DNA of 64,000 bases, taken from Actinophytocola sp036378875 (GTDB lineage: Bacteria > Actinomycetota > Actinomycetes > Mycobacteriales > Pseudonocardiaceae). The position numbers and the translations under genes are program-made. The notes under the pieces were generated by a model. The model was not told the origin of the DNA and did no database searches. It was given only the letters and a program-made list of their open reading frames with translations. This document shows positions 42,426 through 51,552 of the stretch, one piece after another (the first letter of the stretch is position 1; every line of letters starts with the position of its first letter). The stretch spans positions 1-64,000 of the forward strand of contig NZ_DASUVO010000082.1 in NCBI RefSeq assembly GCF_036378875.1, given 5' to 3'.

Positions 42426-44109
42426 CCTGAGCGGCCTCCAGTTCGGCGGCGAAGACGACGGTGGCGGCCCATTCCGGCCGGTTGTGACCGTGTTCGAGCC
42501 AGTACTCGACTTCCTGCGCTGGCAGGGTGACGAGGCTGTTGGCCGCGAGATATTCGTGCACGTTCGGGTGCACCCAGGCAATCGGGTTGTCGAAGTAGTT
42601 GGCTGGCCGGTTGCCGAGGCGCAGCAGGACGCCGTGCAGGTCCACCAACTCCGCGGTCCTGCTCCAGCCCGGCAACGGAGACAGGCCGGCTTCCTGGAGC
42701 TCGCTCTCGCACTCCTTGCTGTCCACCCAATCGCGCCACTCGCCCTCACCGGCGGCCATGTGCCAGGCGAGCTGTTCGAGGGCGTGCCGTATCTGCTGCT
42801 GGCGCACGGGATCGTGACGGGTGTTGTGACCGTGCGGACTCTGGTCCCCCTGTTTCCACCACATACCGATGAAGCGACGAATGACCTGCTCGTACAAGCC
42901 AACCCTGGTACGACTGGCGGCCTCATCCTGGGCCACCCACGCGCAGAACGCCGCGATGAGAGGCACCTGGACGTGCTCGGCGAGGGGCGAGTCCCGGGAC
43001 AGCAACGGCTGCAGCCTTGGCTCGGGGACCTCCACACCCAGATGGGTGAACCAGGTCTGCCAGAGTTGTCTGACCTGACCGACGGTGAGCGCAGCCAGTT
43101 CGACGTGGTGCACGGGAACTGTCGTCTCCCTCGTTGAGAACGGACACACGTAACCCACCGGCCGGGAAGTGAGGATGACGCGTAGCCCGTCGCCGGCTCG
43201 CACTTGCCGCCCCAACCAGGCCAGCCCCGCCTGGACGCTGTCCTTGCTCCTGCTGTCGAACACCTCGTCGTAGGCGTCCACCAGCACAAGCAGTCGCCCG
43301 TTTCCGCTAGTCAACCGTCGGATTAGGTGGTCGCGCAACAGTTGGCTGACGACGACGTTCTCGTCACTGACCGTTCGGATGGCGCCGTCCACCAGCTGCT
43401 CAGCCCTGGACTGGCGGCCACCCACCGACTCGGCCAGTGCTGAAGCGTGCAGCCACATGGGAAGGTCGACTGCTGTGATGTCCGCGCCGTGGTGCAACGC
43501 CGACATCGCCCGGTCGCATAGGACCTGGCCGTGCCGGCGTAGCTGCCAGGTCTTGCCGTAGCCAGCGTCGCCGAGCACCACGATCAGACGTGGCAGCGCC
43601 ACCGCGTCGTCCCAGTCAGCATCTCCCCGGACCAGGCCGCGGTTCCGTAGATGCAGCTGACCGGCGACGACGTCATACGCGGTCGAGGCACTCACCATGC
43701 GCACCGAGCGCCGGCAGAACGTGGCCGCCAGTTCCTCACCGGGATGCCAGCGCAGAGCGCGGCCCAGTGTTGTGCGTAGGGCGCCGAGGTACGCCAACAG
43801 TTCGTCGCGGGGGCCGCCGTGGGCGTTTCGGTCTCCCTGCGGGTCGCGCGGCCGCAGGTCTGCCGCCTCCTGGGTGCGGCCCACCCATTCCAGCGCACGG
43901 ACCGCGGCGTCCCGGATGCCGGAGTGCTTCGGGTACGCCTCGGCGAACTCGATCAGCTCGTCGACGACCTCCGCCGCTCCACCGGCGGGAATCCGCAGGT
44001 TGGCGTACTCCGTGTACACGTCCAGCCGTAGCCGCCACAACCCGTTACGCTGCTTGGTGACGATCGGGCCGTGTAGTCCGTCGAAGGGTTCCCCCTGCCT
44101 CAATGTCAA
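42415..44109 (-). CDS. NACHT-domain NTPase
   Basis: 564 residues from a poor TTG start at 44109, which abuts the inverted repeat of the mobile element, so the true N-terminus may be lost. The NACHT core has GDAGYGKT (180-187), LLVLVDAYDEV (Walker B with D-x-x-D-E), VILTSRPVGY and LAEHVQVPLIAAFCAWV. About 180 residues precede it without a recognised effector domain. The gene is followed, overlapping, by its helical-repeat partner. Bacterial NACHT proteins are known anti-phage ATPases; what this one triggers is not visible. Confidence 0.78.
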   Translation of the reverse strand: MTLRQGEPFDGLHGPIVTKQRNGLWRLRLDVYTEYANLRIPAGGAAEVVDELIEFAEAYPKHSGIRDAAVRALEWVGRTQEAADLRPRDPQGDRNAHGGPRDELLAYLGALRTTLGRALRWHPGEELAATFCRRSVRMVSASTAYDVVAGQLHLRNRGLVRGDADWDDAVALPRLIVVLGDAGYGKTWQLRRHGQVLCDRAMSALHHGADITAVDLPMWLHASALAESVGGRQSRAEQLVDGAIRTVSDENVVVSQLLRDHLIRRLTSGNGRLLVLVDAYDEVFDSRSKDSVQAGLAWLGRQVRAGDGLRVILTSRPVGYVCPFSTRETTVPVHHVELAALTVGQVRQLWQTWFTHLGVEVPEPRLQPLLSRDSPLAEHVQVPLIAAFCAWVAQDEAASRTRVGLYEQVIRRFIGMWWKQGDQSPHGHNTRHDPVRQQQIRHALEQLAWHMAAGEGEWRDWVDSKECESELQEAGLSPLPGWSRTAELVDLHGVLLRLGNRPANYFDNPIAWVHPNVHEYLAANSLVTLPAQEVEYWLEHGHNRPEWAATVVFAAELEAAQGDT

Positions 44110-44128
44110 GCTTGATCTACGGGGTTGG

Positions 44129-44455
44129 TCACCAGAAGGCTCGGCCGGGTTCGTCGATGACGTTCAGCAGTGGGGCGGGCGAGGTTTCGGCTGGGATGTC
44201 TTGGAGCAGGTGCCAGCGGGTGTTGCGGTCGGGCCAGTAGAGCCACCAGCGGGTGCCGTCGTGGCGCAGTTGGGCGATCGGGCGGCGGGTCCAGTCGGGT
44301 CCGAAGTCCTCCCGCCAGGGCGCGCGAACCTCGAGGATCGTCACGTTCGAGCCGCGCACGGTGTGCTCGACGCGAACCTGGTCACGGGCGTGCTCGGGGA
44401 TGCGCTGTTCGCACCAGCGGGTGATCTGGCGCAGGTGGGTGTCCGGGACGGGCAT
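44129..44455 (-). CDS. DUF3024 protein
   Basis: 108 residues, ATG 44455. The C-terminal half (IAQLRHDGTRWWLYWPDRNTRWH followed by LLNVIDEPGRAFW) matches DUF3024, small proteins of unknown function common in actinobacteria. The N-terminal ITRWCEQRIPEHARDQVRVE is typical too. It lies inside the repeat-bounded element next to the transposase and may be cargo. Confidence 0.75.
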   Translation of the reverse strand: MPVPDTHLRQITRWCEQRIPEHARDQVRVEHTVRGSNVTILEVRAPWREDFGPDWTRRPIAQLRHDGTRWWLYWPDRNTRWHLLQDIPAETSPAPLLNVIDEPGRAFW

Positions 44456-44551
44456 GCCCGCGATCGTGACAGACCGCGTCGGCAGTCACGCGTCAGGCCG
44501 TGGCCCGGCCGACGGCGCGAGGTTGGTGCTCGCCAGCCGGGCGTCGACCGA

Positions 44552-45601
44552 TCAGGCGGCCTGAACTGTGGTGTCCGCCTGCGCGTGGTCGGGCCCGTTC
44601 TTGAGCAGAGCGTAGACGCGGCGGGCGAGGTGGCGTTTGAGCGCGCGGATCGCTTCGGTGTTGCTGTTTCCCTTGGCGCGTCGGTTGTCCAGGTAGGTTC
44701 GGGCGGGTTCGTGCATGCGTTTCTGGGTGATCGCGATGCGGTGGATCGCGGCATTGAGCCGCCGGTTACCGCCCCGGTTGAGCCGAACCCGATGCGTGTT
44801 TCCGGAGGAGGCGGGGATGGGTGCGGTGCCGGTGTGCATCGCGTAGGCCGCGGCCGAGGTGAACCGGCGCACGTCGCCGGTCTCGGCCAGGATCCGGGCG
44901 GCCGACAGCGGCCCGCAACCCTCCAACGCCAGCAACTGCGGGACATGGATCACGACCAGAGCTGCGATCTCGCGCTCCAACTGCGCGGCGCGTTGGGCCA
45001 GTTCTTGGATGCGGCCGATCAGCTCGACGCAGATCGCCACCGCGACGCTGCCGGCCTGGCGGGCGAGGAACTCCTGGACACTCTTGTTCCACTTCGGACG
45101 GTGCAGTTTGTGTTTGGGGATGGTGGCGGCAAAGTCCGGGTCGATGTCATGCAGGTGCCAGCGCAGCCGGCTGCACATCCGCACCATCTCACCGACCAGG
45201 TCCTCGCGGTGGTCGAGCAGCATCTTCACGTTCCGGGCCTCGGTGTCCGGTACCGCGGCCGGGAGGTCCTCGGCCAGGGCGGCGCGGGCGCAGGCGAGCG
45301 CGTCGATCGGGTCGGACTTGCCCGACGCGCGAACCTTCTTGCGGTAATCCGAGCTCATCTGGGTCGGTACCCACACCACAGACTCGCCGGCGGCGAGCAG
45401 GCATCGTACGAAGCCGCCGGCGACGTGGCGCACGTCTTCCACCGCCCACAGGCGTTGCTCGAACTGCGCGGTCCACGCGAGCAGTGTCTTGTATCCGCGT
45501 GGTCGTGCTGGGGCGTCGCGCAGCGCGAGCTGGCGGCCGTTGCCGTCCACAGCGACGGCGACGAGGACGTCTTTGTGGGGGTCGACCCCGATGATGACCA
45601 T
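44552..45601 (-). mobile_element. IS110-family transposase
   Basis: 349 residues from ATG 45601, which has GGAGAAC upstream; an alternative ATG lies at 45658. The RuvC-like DEDD domain shows IIGVDPHKDVLVAVAVDG (first Asp), WAVEDVRH (Glu) and GKSDPIDALACARAAL (Asp pair). The C-terminal transposase_20 domain shows ALEGCGPLSAARILAETGDV and YAMHTGTAPIPASSG with the conserved Ser, then NRGGNRRLN. It is complete and probably active. IS110 elements use a non-coding bridge RNA made from the end upstream of the gene, which would here lie in about 45602-45900. Confidence 0.92.
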
Positions 45602-45753
45602 GCGGCAGTTCTCCAGTGTGGTGTTCAACAACGGCAGGGTGGCCTGGCCGGTGGACATGCCTCAATCAGGGGGCGAGCCCACGCTCCAATCAAGTCACAC
45701 CGGTCGGCCGGACACGGCGGTGGGCGACATGACAAGACCTCGTCAACCTCGCG

Positions 45754-45873
45754 GCGACAGCACGGAAATGAGTCAACCCACCGCCGCGCGGTAGCACACC
45801 ACAACGGCCGCGAGCTGACCACCGAATTGATCATCGTCAGGCGACAGCACGGGAACGAGTCAGCCCACCGCCG
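45754..45873. repeat. 33-bp direct repeat pair beside the IS110 gene
   Basis: The segments 45754-45786 and 45841-45873 are nearly the same (GCGACAGCACGG at both starts, CCCACCGCCG at both ends, four differences), 87 bases apart. They lie upstream of the transposase, where an IS110 bridge RNA or element end is expected, and may be part of it. Confidence 0.6.
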
Positions 45874-45916
45874 ATCCGTCCACCGCCACCAGGGCGGCAC
45901 AACGATCTTGACATTG

Positions 45917-46323
45917 GAGCGACATAGCTCCAGGGCTTGGCGAAGCAGCTTCTCCGCATCGGGACGGCTCTCCTGTGCCGCCGAAAGCGCGTGACTGGCC
46001 AGGTCGGTGAACCTGTGCAGGTCAATCCGGCCCCGCTCGGCACGCAAGCAATAGCCGCTGCTGTCTGCCCGGGGGATCTCCAGTCCTGGTGCTCGCCGCA
46101 GGACGTCCCGCAACCGCGAGATCCTGCTGTCCACCGTCTTCGGCTCAGGTCTCGTGGCCCAGACCTCATTCACCAGGTCGGCCCGCCGCACTGGTGTGCC
46201 CAGTCGGATCGCGAGCACGGCCAACACGTGGCTCGACTGAGGTCCTTCCAGCTTCAGCGCGATGTCGTCGACGAAGACCGTCACCGGGCCGAACACCGAG
46301 ATCCGATACGTCACGCTCACCAC
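45917..46323 (-). pseudogene. SARP-type transcriptional regulator, truncated
   Basis: The frame from GTG 46323 (or 46320) encodes an OmpR-type winged helix typical of SARP regulators: ISVFGPVTVFVDDIALKLEG, VRRADLVNEVWATRPEP and SRISRLRDVLRRAPG. The start of the bacterial activator domain follows (DLHRFTDLASHAL) and breaks at ALELCRS where the inverted repeat begins. About 130 further codons in the mobile DNA stay open but are unrelated. Such proteins activate secondary-metabolite or NB-ARC genes; this copy has lost most of its activation domain. It is divergent from the NLR gene at 46438. Confidence 0.7.
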
Positions 46324-46437
46324 CAGGGAGGCCTCGACGGACCCGCGCGGCGGTACCCGACACCCACGCGCACGGACAACCATTGGTGCGACGGGAACAC
46401 AATCTCATGCGGGCCGCTTCCAGGGGACGAGGGGCCG

Positions 46438-48537
46438 ATGATCGCTCAACACGGTGAGCCGCACCCACCGAGCGGTTCCCGGATGGTGAATCGGATCGAC
46501 AACGGTATTTTCGGGCCGGCGGTGCAGGCCCAAACGATCAACGGCGACCTGCACCTCGTCGGCCCTTCCAGCGTGCAACCAGCTCCGGTGCGCCAGATGC
46601 CCGCAGTGCCCGCCCACTTCACCGGACGAGAGGCCGAACTCGCTCATCTCTCCGCGTCCGGACGACGGGCCACGGGTTCCACCCGCATGGTGCTCATCAC
46701 CGGAGCGGCCGGGGTCGGCAAGACGGCGCTCGCGCTCGCCTGGCTGCAGGGCGTGCGGGACCAGTATCCGCACGGACAACTGTTCGCCGACCTCCAGGGC
46801 CACGCACCCGATGGACCGGCGGAGCCCCAGCAGATCCTCGGCCTTTTCCTGCGTGCCCTCGGTGTGCTGCCCGCAGCGCTGCCGGAAACGGTGGCAGGGC
46901 GCTCCGCCCTCTTCCGCTCGCTGACCGCCGATCGCCGCTTCGTCGTCCTGTTGGACAACGCGGCGTCGATGGTCGACGTGCTGCCGTTCGTCCCCGGGCC
47001 GCCGCACTCGACGCTCGTCGTCACCAGCAGGAGGAGGATGCCCGGCCTGGTGGCCGTGGGGGCGGAAACACTGGCGCTGTCCCCGCTGCCTGAGGACGCG
47101 GCACTGGCCCTGATGACACGAATCGCCGGCGTGGGCCGTGTGCTGAGTGAGGAGCAGGCCGCAGCGACCCTGGTCGACATCTGTGGCGGGCTGCCGCTGG
47201 CGATCTGCCTGGCCGCGGCACAACTGGTGGTCCGGCCACGGCGAGGCATCGGGGAACTGGTCGGGGACATGCGACTCGACGGTCGCCCGCTCGACGTCCT
47301 GAGCACGGACGGCATCATGTCCGTACGCACAGCACTGAGCCTGTCCTACCGATGTCTGCCCATCACCACAGCGCGTACCTTCCGCCTTCTGGGCTCGCAT
47401 CCTGGACCGGACTTCAGCACGCCGGTGGCGGCCGCCGCGGCGGGGATCTCCCTCGCTGCCGCGGATCAGATGCTCGACCAACTCGCCGACCTGCACCTCG
47501 TTGAGGAGCTACCGGCCAAGCGATACCGCTTCCATGATCTCGTGCGTGACTACGCCCGAGAACTGGCCGGGTCGTTGGACGACGAACGTACCCGCGCCGA
47601 CGCGCGACGGCGGACGTGTGAGTGGTACCTCGCTGCGGCGCGAGCGGCCGACAAGGTCGTGATGCCCACCCGCCGCCGGCTCGTCCAGCCGGTGCTCGAC
47701 GAGTCCACAGTCCCGGTGTTCGACGCCGCTGAGCAGGCGCTGGACTGGACGGAAACCCACTTGACGCACCTCCTGGACCTCGTGCGGGGCAACACGCACA
47801 TGGAACACGACACACACATCTACGCCATGGCCGACGCGATGTGGAGCCTTTTCCTGCACCGCAAGCACTACCCCGAGTGGTTGCAGACCCATGACAACGC
47901 GTTGCGCGCGGCACGTGCGGACGGCAACGTCGTCGCCCAGACCCTGCTGCTCAACCACCTCGGCCTCGGCCTGCTCGATCTGCGCCGGTTCGACGAGGCA
48001 AAGGACTGCTTCGAACAGGCACTGGACCTCCACCACGAGGCCGGCGACAGACCCGGCCAGGCGTCGGCGCTCAACAACCTGGGCCTGCTCCATGACGGGC
48101 TGGGGCGCTTCGCAGAAGCCGAGGACTACTTCCTGCGCGCGCTGGCGATGCAGATCGAGCTGGGTGAGCGTCGAGGAGCGGCACTCACTCGCGTCAACCT
48201 GGCACGGACCCGCACCGCGCTGGGCAGCGCCGGGGACGCCATGTCGCACCTCCAACTCGCCCACGACACGTTCCAGGATCTCGCCGACCGGTACAACGCC
48301 GCCAGGACCACGGTCGAGATGGCCGTCCTGGAGTTGATGAGGGACGCCAGCAGCACGGCGGAGCGGCTGCTGTACGAGGCGATGCGCACAATGACCACGC
48401 TGCGCGCCGACCACGAGCTCGCGCGCATCCGGGATCTGCTGGCACAGTCGGCATGCTCACGGGGTGACGAAGTCGCCGAACATGAGCACCAACGAGCTGC
48501 GCGGTGGCATCGCAACAGGTCGGCGCGCCGCTCGTGA
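46438..48537 (+). CDS. NLR-like NB-ARC/TPR protein with N-terminal amyloid-type motif
   Basis: 699 residues, ATG 46438 behind GAGGGG. Residues 18-40 carry NRIDNGIFGPAVQAQTI and NGDLHL, matching the motif of the SEFIR and small helical proteins 11 kb away (compare QAETINGN). NB-ARC: GAAGVGKT (89-96), FVVLLDNAAS, LVVTSRRRM and CGGLPLAICLAAAQL; then a winged helix (KRYRFHDLVRDYAREL), and TPR repeats (LLNHLGLGLLDLRRFDEAKD, ALNNLGLLHDGLGRFAEAED). It probably shares the effectors of the 34-35 kb operon or lost its own partner when the mobile element entered. Confidence 0.85.
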   Translation: MIAQHGEPHPPSGSRMVNRIDNGIFGPAVQAQTINGDLHLVGPSSVQPAPVRQMPAVPAHFTGREAELAHLSASGRRATGSTRMVLITGAAGVGKTALALAWLQGVRDQYPHGQLFADLQGHAPDGPAEPQQILGLFLRALGVLPAALPETVAGRSALFRSLTADRRFVVLLDNAASMVDVLPFVPGPPHSTLVVTSRRRMPGLVAVGAETLALSPLPEDAALALMTRIAGVGRVLSEEQAAATLVDICGGLPLAICLAAAQLVVRPRRGIGELVGDMRLDGRPLDVLSTDGIMSVRTALSLSYRCLPITTARTFRLLGSHPGPDFSTPVAAAAAGISLAAADQMLDQLADLHLVEELPAKRYRFHDLVRDYARELAGSLDDERTRADARRRTCEWYLAAARAADKVVMPTRRRLVQPVLDESTVPVFDAAEQALDWTETHLTHLLDLVRGNTHMEHDTHIYAMADAMWSLFLHRKHYPEWLQTHDNALRAARADGNVVAQTLLLNHLGLGLLDLRRFDEAKDCFEQALDLHHEAGDRPGQASALNNLGLLHDGLGRFAEAEDYFLRALAMQIELGERRGAALTRVNLARTRTALGSAGDAMSHLQLAHDTFQDLADRYNAARTTVEMAVLELMRDASSTAERLLYEAMRTMTTLRADHELARIRDLLAQSACSRGDEVAEHEHQRAARWHRNRSARRS

Positions 48538-48552
48538 GCAGGCCCACGAAGC

Positions 48553-49746
48553 TCAGCCCGTGATCAGACGGGGCACCTCGAGCGGCGGTAGGCACGCGGA
48601 CACCGTCGGCTCGCGAACCTTGAGCACGTCGTGCACCAGACGCCGGACGTTGGCGGCGAAGGCACCCGGTTCGGAGCTCAGTCGCTCACCCGCGTGCGCG
48701 TAGAGGCGGCGTACATCTGGATGCGCCACCTCGATCAGCCGCGCTTCGATCTGGTCCATGCGTGACAACGACGGAACAAGCCGCCCAAGTTCACTCCGCG
48801 CCGAGCCGGGGTAGACCGACGGGTGGTGGAACGCCGCGGTCAACAGTGCGGCTGAACTGCGCGTCGCGTAGTGGAAGACCGAACCGTGATCGCCGAGGAC
48901 CCAGTCCGCGGCGATCACGGGCACAGGCCAGTCGTCGTCGGGACGCACGACCCGCAGACCTCGCCGCAGGCTGGGTCGCAGGGCGTTCAGAAGGTCCTCG
49001 CCAAAGGCGTACCACAGATGCGGGTGAAGGATCGCGATGACCTGGTAGCGGTGCTGGGGAAGCTCGGTGACAAGACGGTGGAGAAGCTCTGGCCAGTCCC
49101 GCCACAGGCAGTGCCTACCGGCGGTCGAGGTCACCGTGACGAGGCGTTGGCCGCAACCGATGTCCAGGTCCGCGCGGAAACTCTCCCGCATGTCCAGGTG
49201 CCCGTCGAACTGGTCCACCATCGGATCGCCGAGGGTCCATGCGATCGAGCGCAGTTCTGGGTCGAGGGCGTCCACCTCGTCGCGGTGGGCCTGCACCAGG
49301 TAGCGGGCCACGGTACGGCCCTGGTGGACGCCGAAGTCCACGCCGGTGCCGTAGCGCGTCCTCGGCATCAGGACGCCGGCGCCGGCCGAGAGCGGCGTCC
49401 ACTTCTCGCGTAGTGCACCGTGCGCTATCTGGATCACCGGCATCCTCAGCAGCTCCAGCCCGTCCCTGGCCGCCGCCAGCGCGATGCCATACCGGCGTTG
49501 GTCGCCCTTGACCAGGTCTTCCCATGACACGACGACGACACCGCGATCGGCGAGGAACCGGAGCACCGGAGCGTTGTACCGGTCGGGTGCGACGACGAAG
49601 TCCCACACGACACCGGAGTTGGCCTGCGCGAGCATGCAGTAGATCGGCCACAGCCGCGTGGCGCTGGGAATCGTGTGTACGACCACGAGGCCGGCGCGGA
49701 TGCCCTTGAGCTCCGGCACCTCCCAGTCTCGACCGTCGCGCGTCAC
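48553..49746 (-). CDS. Glycosyltransferase/glycerophosphotransferase-like protein
   Basis: 397 residues from GTG 49746, with GAGGGAAC upstream. It has GT-B-like features: IRAGLVVVHTIPSATRLWP, DFVVAPDRYNAPVLRFL, VIQIAHGALREKW, RLVTVTSTAGRHCLW (start of the second Rossmann half), YQVIAILHPHLWYAFGEDLL and WVLGDHGSVFHYATRS. The HPH...DHGS...Y pattern resembles CDP-glycerol glycerophosphotransferases (TagF/TagB type), but the protein is shorter. Its acceptor is unknown. It converges on the NLR gene with only 15 bases between the stops. Confidence 0.6.
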   Translation of the reverse strand: MTRDGRDWEVPELKGIRAGLVVVHTIPSATRLWPIYCMLAQANSGVVWDFVVAPDRYNAPVLRFLADRGVVVVSWEDLVKGDQRRYGIALAAARDGLELLRMPVIQIAHGALREKWTPLSAGAGVLMPRTRYGTGVDFGVHQGRTVARYLVQAHRDEVDALDPELRSIAWTLGDPMVDQFDGHLDMRESFRADLDIGCGQRLVTVTSTAGRHCLWRDWPELLHRLVTELPQHRYQVIAILHPHLWYAFGEDLLNALRPSLRRGLRVVRPDDDWPVPVIAADWVLGDHGSVFHYATRSSAALLTAAFHHPSVYPGSARSELGRLVPSLSRMDQIEARLIEVAHPDVRRLYAHAGERLSSEPGAFAANVRRLVHDVLKVREPTVSACLPPLEVPRLITG

Positions 49747-50042
49747 GCTAGTTCCCTCGGCGCCAGGCGGAGCTGGTTGCCCCGCGTTCGGTAACCGAGA
49801 TTGCCGCCACGACGTTGCGCGTGGGGTTGCACCAGACCTTGCAGGTGTGGTGCGGACCTTGCTGATCGCGCGATGCCATGGCACCCAGACTTGGGACGCC
49901 GCAGCAAGGCGAGAAGGTCGCTGCACCATGCCGTGCGACTGCACCTCTGACACGCACGCTGACCAGCGAGAACTCAGGGCCCGCAACGAACGGCGCGCAC
50001 CATCGTGCACCATGTCGGCACCCCATCGTCGTGTGAAGGCAG

Positions 50043-50451
50043 TCATGTCGAACACTCATCCCCGCACGGCCAGGAGTCCGCGGATGCTCGCCGGTATCCG
50101 AACGGTTGCCGACGCGGTACACGACCGCAAGAACGGGAATGGCCGCAGTGCCGGTGGCGCAGGCGGCGACGATCTCCCGTCGTACCCAGTCCTCTGGTTG
50201 GTCGATCTGGCGGATGCCGTCGGCACCCGTTTGGAGCCACCGATCGCCGATCATCACGAGGAGCACGGCTGCGGCGCAGACGGCGTGGAGGAGAGTTTGG
50301 TCGAACGGGATGCCGTGCGGGATCGATCGCCAGTCCAAGAACACGGCGTCGTCGCCGAGGTGGGTCGACAGGCCTGGTCGAGGGCCACGGCCGCCCAGGG
50401 CTCGTCGCCGCCCCGGTAGTTGATGAAGATGTGTGGCGTTGGATGACGCAT
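50043..50451 (-). pseudogene. TIR-domain gene, frameshifted and truncated
   Basis: From ATG 50451 the frame reads TPHIFINYRGGDEPWAAVALDQA (box 1 of a TIR domain) and then loses sense. In the next frame the domain continues: GLSTHLGDDAVFLDWRSIPHG (box 2 region), LLVMIGDRWLQ, DWVRREIVAACATG and AAIPVLAVVYRV. The join at about 50380 needs a one-base change, and the 3' end fades near 50050. TIR proteins of this type are NADases or adaptors of defence systems. The next 280 bases hold nothing recognisable. Confidence 0.65.
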
Positions 50452-50514
50452 GGGGCGACTGTGGACCGATACCAATTCTGTCCACCAACGTAACAAGCTC
50501 ACCCTGGAGGAACC

Positions 50515-51552
50515 GTGCCCAGTGCCCGAGACCTGCTCCGCGGTCGGCCGCGCAAGGAGTTACCGCTTCACCTGGTCGTCAACCGCGAGCTCACTGCGGC
50601 GATGCGGCAGCTCCGGGTCGCCGCGGGCGACGACACCGCGCACACGATCGAGCTACTGAACATGGCGATCACGGATCTCTACCCGCAGGCACGGCCCGGC
50701 AGGACCGAATACGGGCGTACATCCGAGCCGCATCTAGTCGACAAGCGGTACGTGCTGGCCCTTGAACGAGGACACCACTCGCAACTCCCCCCACCACGGT
50801 GGCTTGCCAACCGGGCCGTCGGCGACAAGACCCTGACCTACGGCAGCCGGGTACCCGCATGGCTGGCCCGCGCCTACGACCACGCCTTCGGCGCCGACGG
50901 CTACCTCGTCGACATGTTCGTCTGGGCTACCGCCGCACTCGCCGACCACGATCACGACCTACCCCGCCTGACGAGGAACCTGCCTGAGCACATCCCGGTC
51001 GGCCAAGAGTATGAATACCTCGCCGAACCGCTGGTCAGCGCCGGCGACGAGCTCGAGCCACACATCCACGCCCTCCTGCTGGAGGAAGCCGAGCGAGTTC
51101 GACCACGGCTTACCACGCCCCCAGTCGAGGCGAGGGACTGGGAACCGTCGGCCGAAGACGCATCCGGCAACCTGGGAGAGGCGGAAGAAGAGATGCCTGA
51201 GGGAATCGTGCTCGCCGGAGGGAGCCAGTTCGTCGCACACTGGGTGATCCACAACATCGGGCGCGTACCGTGGCGCGACCGGTGGCTCTTCCGCGTGGGG
51301 CAGGGGCCGGCGGAAGCGAGCCTGGCCAGCCCACATCTGATCACGATCCCCGACACAGACCCCGGGGGAAGCGCCGAGCTCCGCTTGCCCATCCGAGCAC
51401 CGAGGCGTCCCGGCACATACCGGGCGTGCGTGAAAATGGGCTGGCCGAACGGCGTGTACTGCTTTCCCAGCACACTGCTCGGCCTGATCGTCACGGTCAT
51501 CGTGCCACCGGACGACCTCACGTCCCCGGCTGTCGACTGGCCGGTCCGATGA
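50515..51552 (+). CDS. NBR1-Ig-like domain protein with N-terminal helical domain
   Basis: 345 residues from GTG 50515, behind GGAGG. The C-terminal 110 residues form an Ig-like sandwich typical of the NBR1 central domain: SQFVAHWVIHNIGRVPWRDR, LITIPDTDPGGSAELRLPIR and PGTYRACVKMGWPNGVYCFP. The N-terminal part has HTH-like sequence (RELTAAMRQLRVAAGDDTAHTI). The middle is acidic and linker-like. In bacteria this domain often replaces peptide- or adaptor-binding modules in regulators. It is coupled to the next gene by an ATGA overlap, and both share the same fold. Confidence 0.75.
   Translation: MPSARDLLRGRPRKELPLHLVVNRELTAAMRQLRVAAGDDTAHTIELLNMAITDLYPQARPGRTEYGRTSEPHLVDKRYVLALERGHHSQLPPPRWLANRAVGDKTLTYGSRVPAWLARAYDHAFGADGYLVDMFVWATAALADHDHDLPRLTRNLPEHIPVGQEYEYLAEPLVSAGDELEPHIHALLLEEAERVRPRLTTPPVEARDWEPSAEDASGNLGEAEEEMPEGIVLAGGSQFVAHWVIHNIGRVPWRDRWLFRVGQGPAEASLASPHLITIPDTDPGGSAELRLPIRAPRRPGTYRACVKMGWPNGVYCFPSTLLGLIVTVIVPPDDLTSPAVDWPVR

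Larger units (their letters stand above)
44101..45916. mobile_element. 1.8-kb element bounded by CAATGTCAAG inverted repeats
   Basis: CAATGTCAAG at 44101-44110 and its exact complement CTTGACATTG at 45907-45916 mark the two ends. Inside are a DUF3024 gene and an IS110-type transposase, both on the minus strand. Outside, the left edge touches the 5' end of the NACHT gene and the right edge cuts a SARP regulator gene at ALELCRS. IS110 elements do not normally have terminal repeats, so the borders may belong to an older element that received the IS110. No target duplication was seen (tgcct on the left, gagcg on the right). Confidence 0.55.

Noticed and set aside
45625..45916. C-terminal half of the SARP frame as real protein
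   Set aside because: It is read through mobile-element DNA past the inverted repeat and repeats ADSFPCCR/VDSFPCCR from the 33-bp repeats; not an activator domain.
43697..45994. 765-residue plus-strand open frame
   Set aside because: Antisense of the NACHT, DUF3024 and IS110 genes; composition is typical of a high-GC shadow frame.
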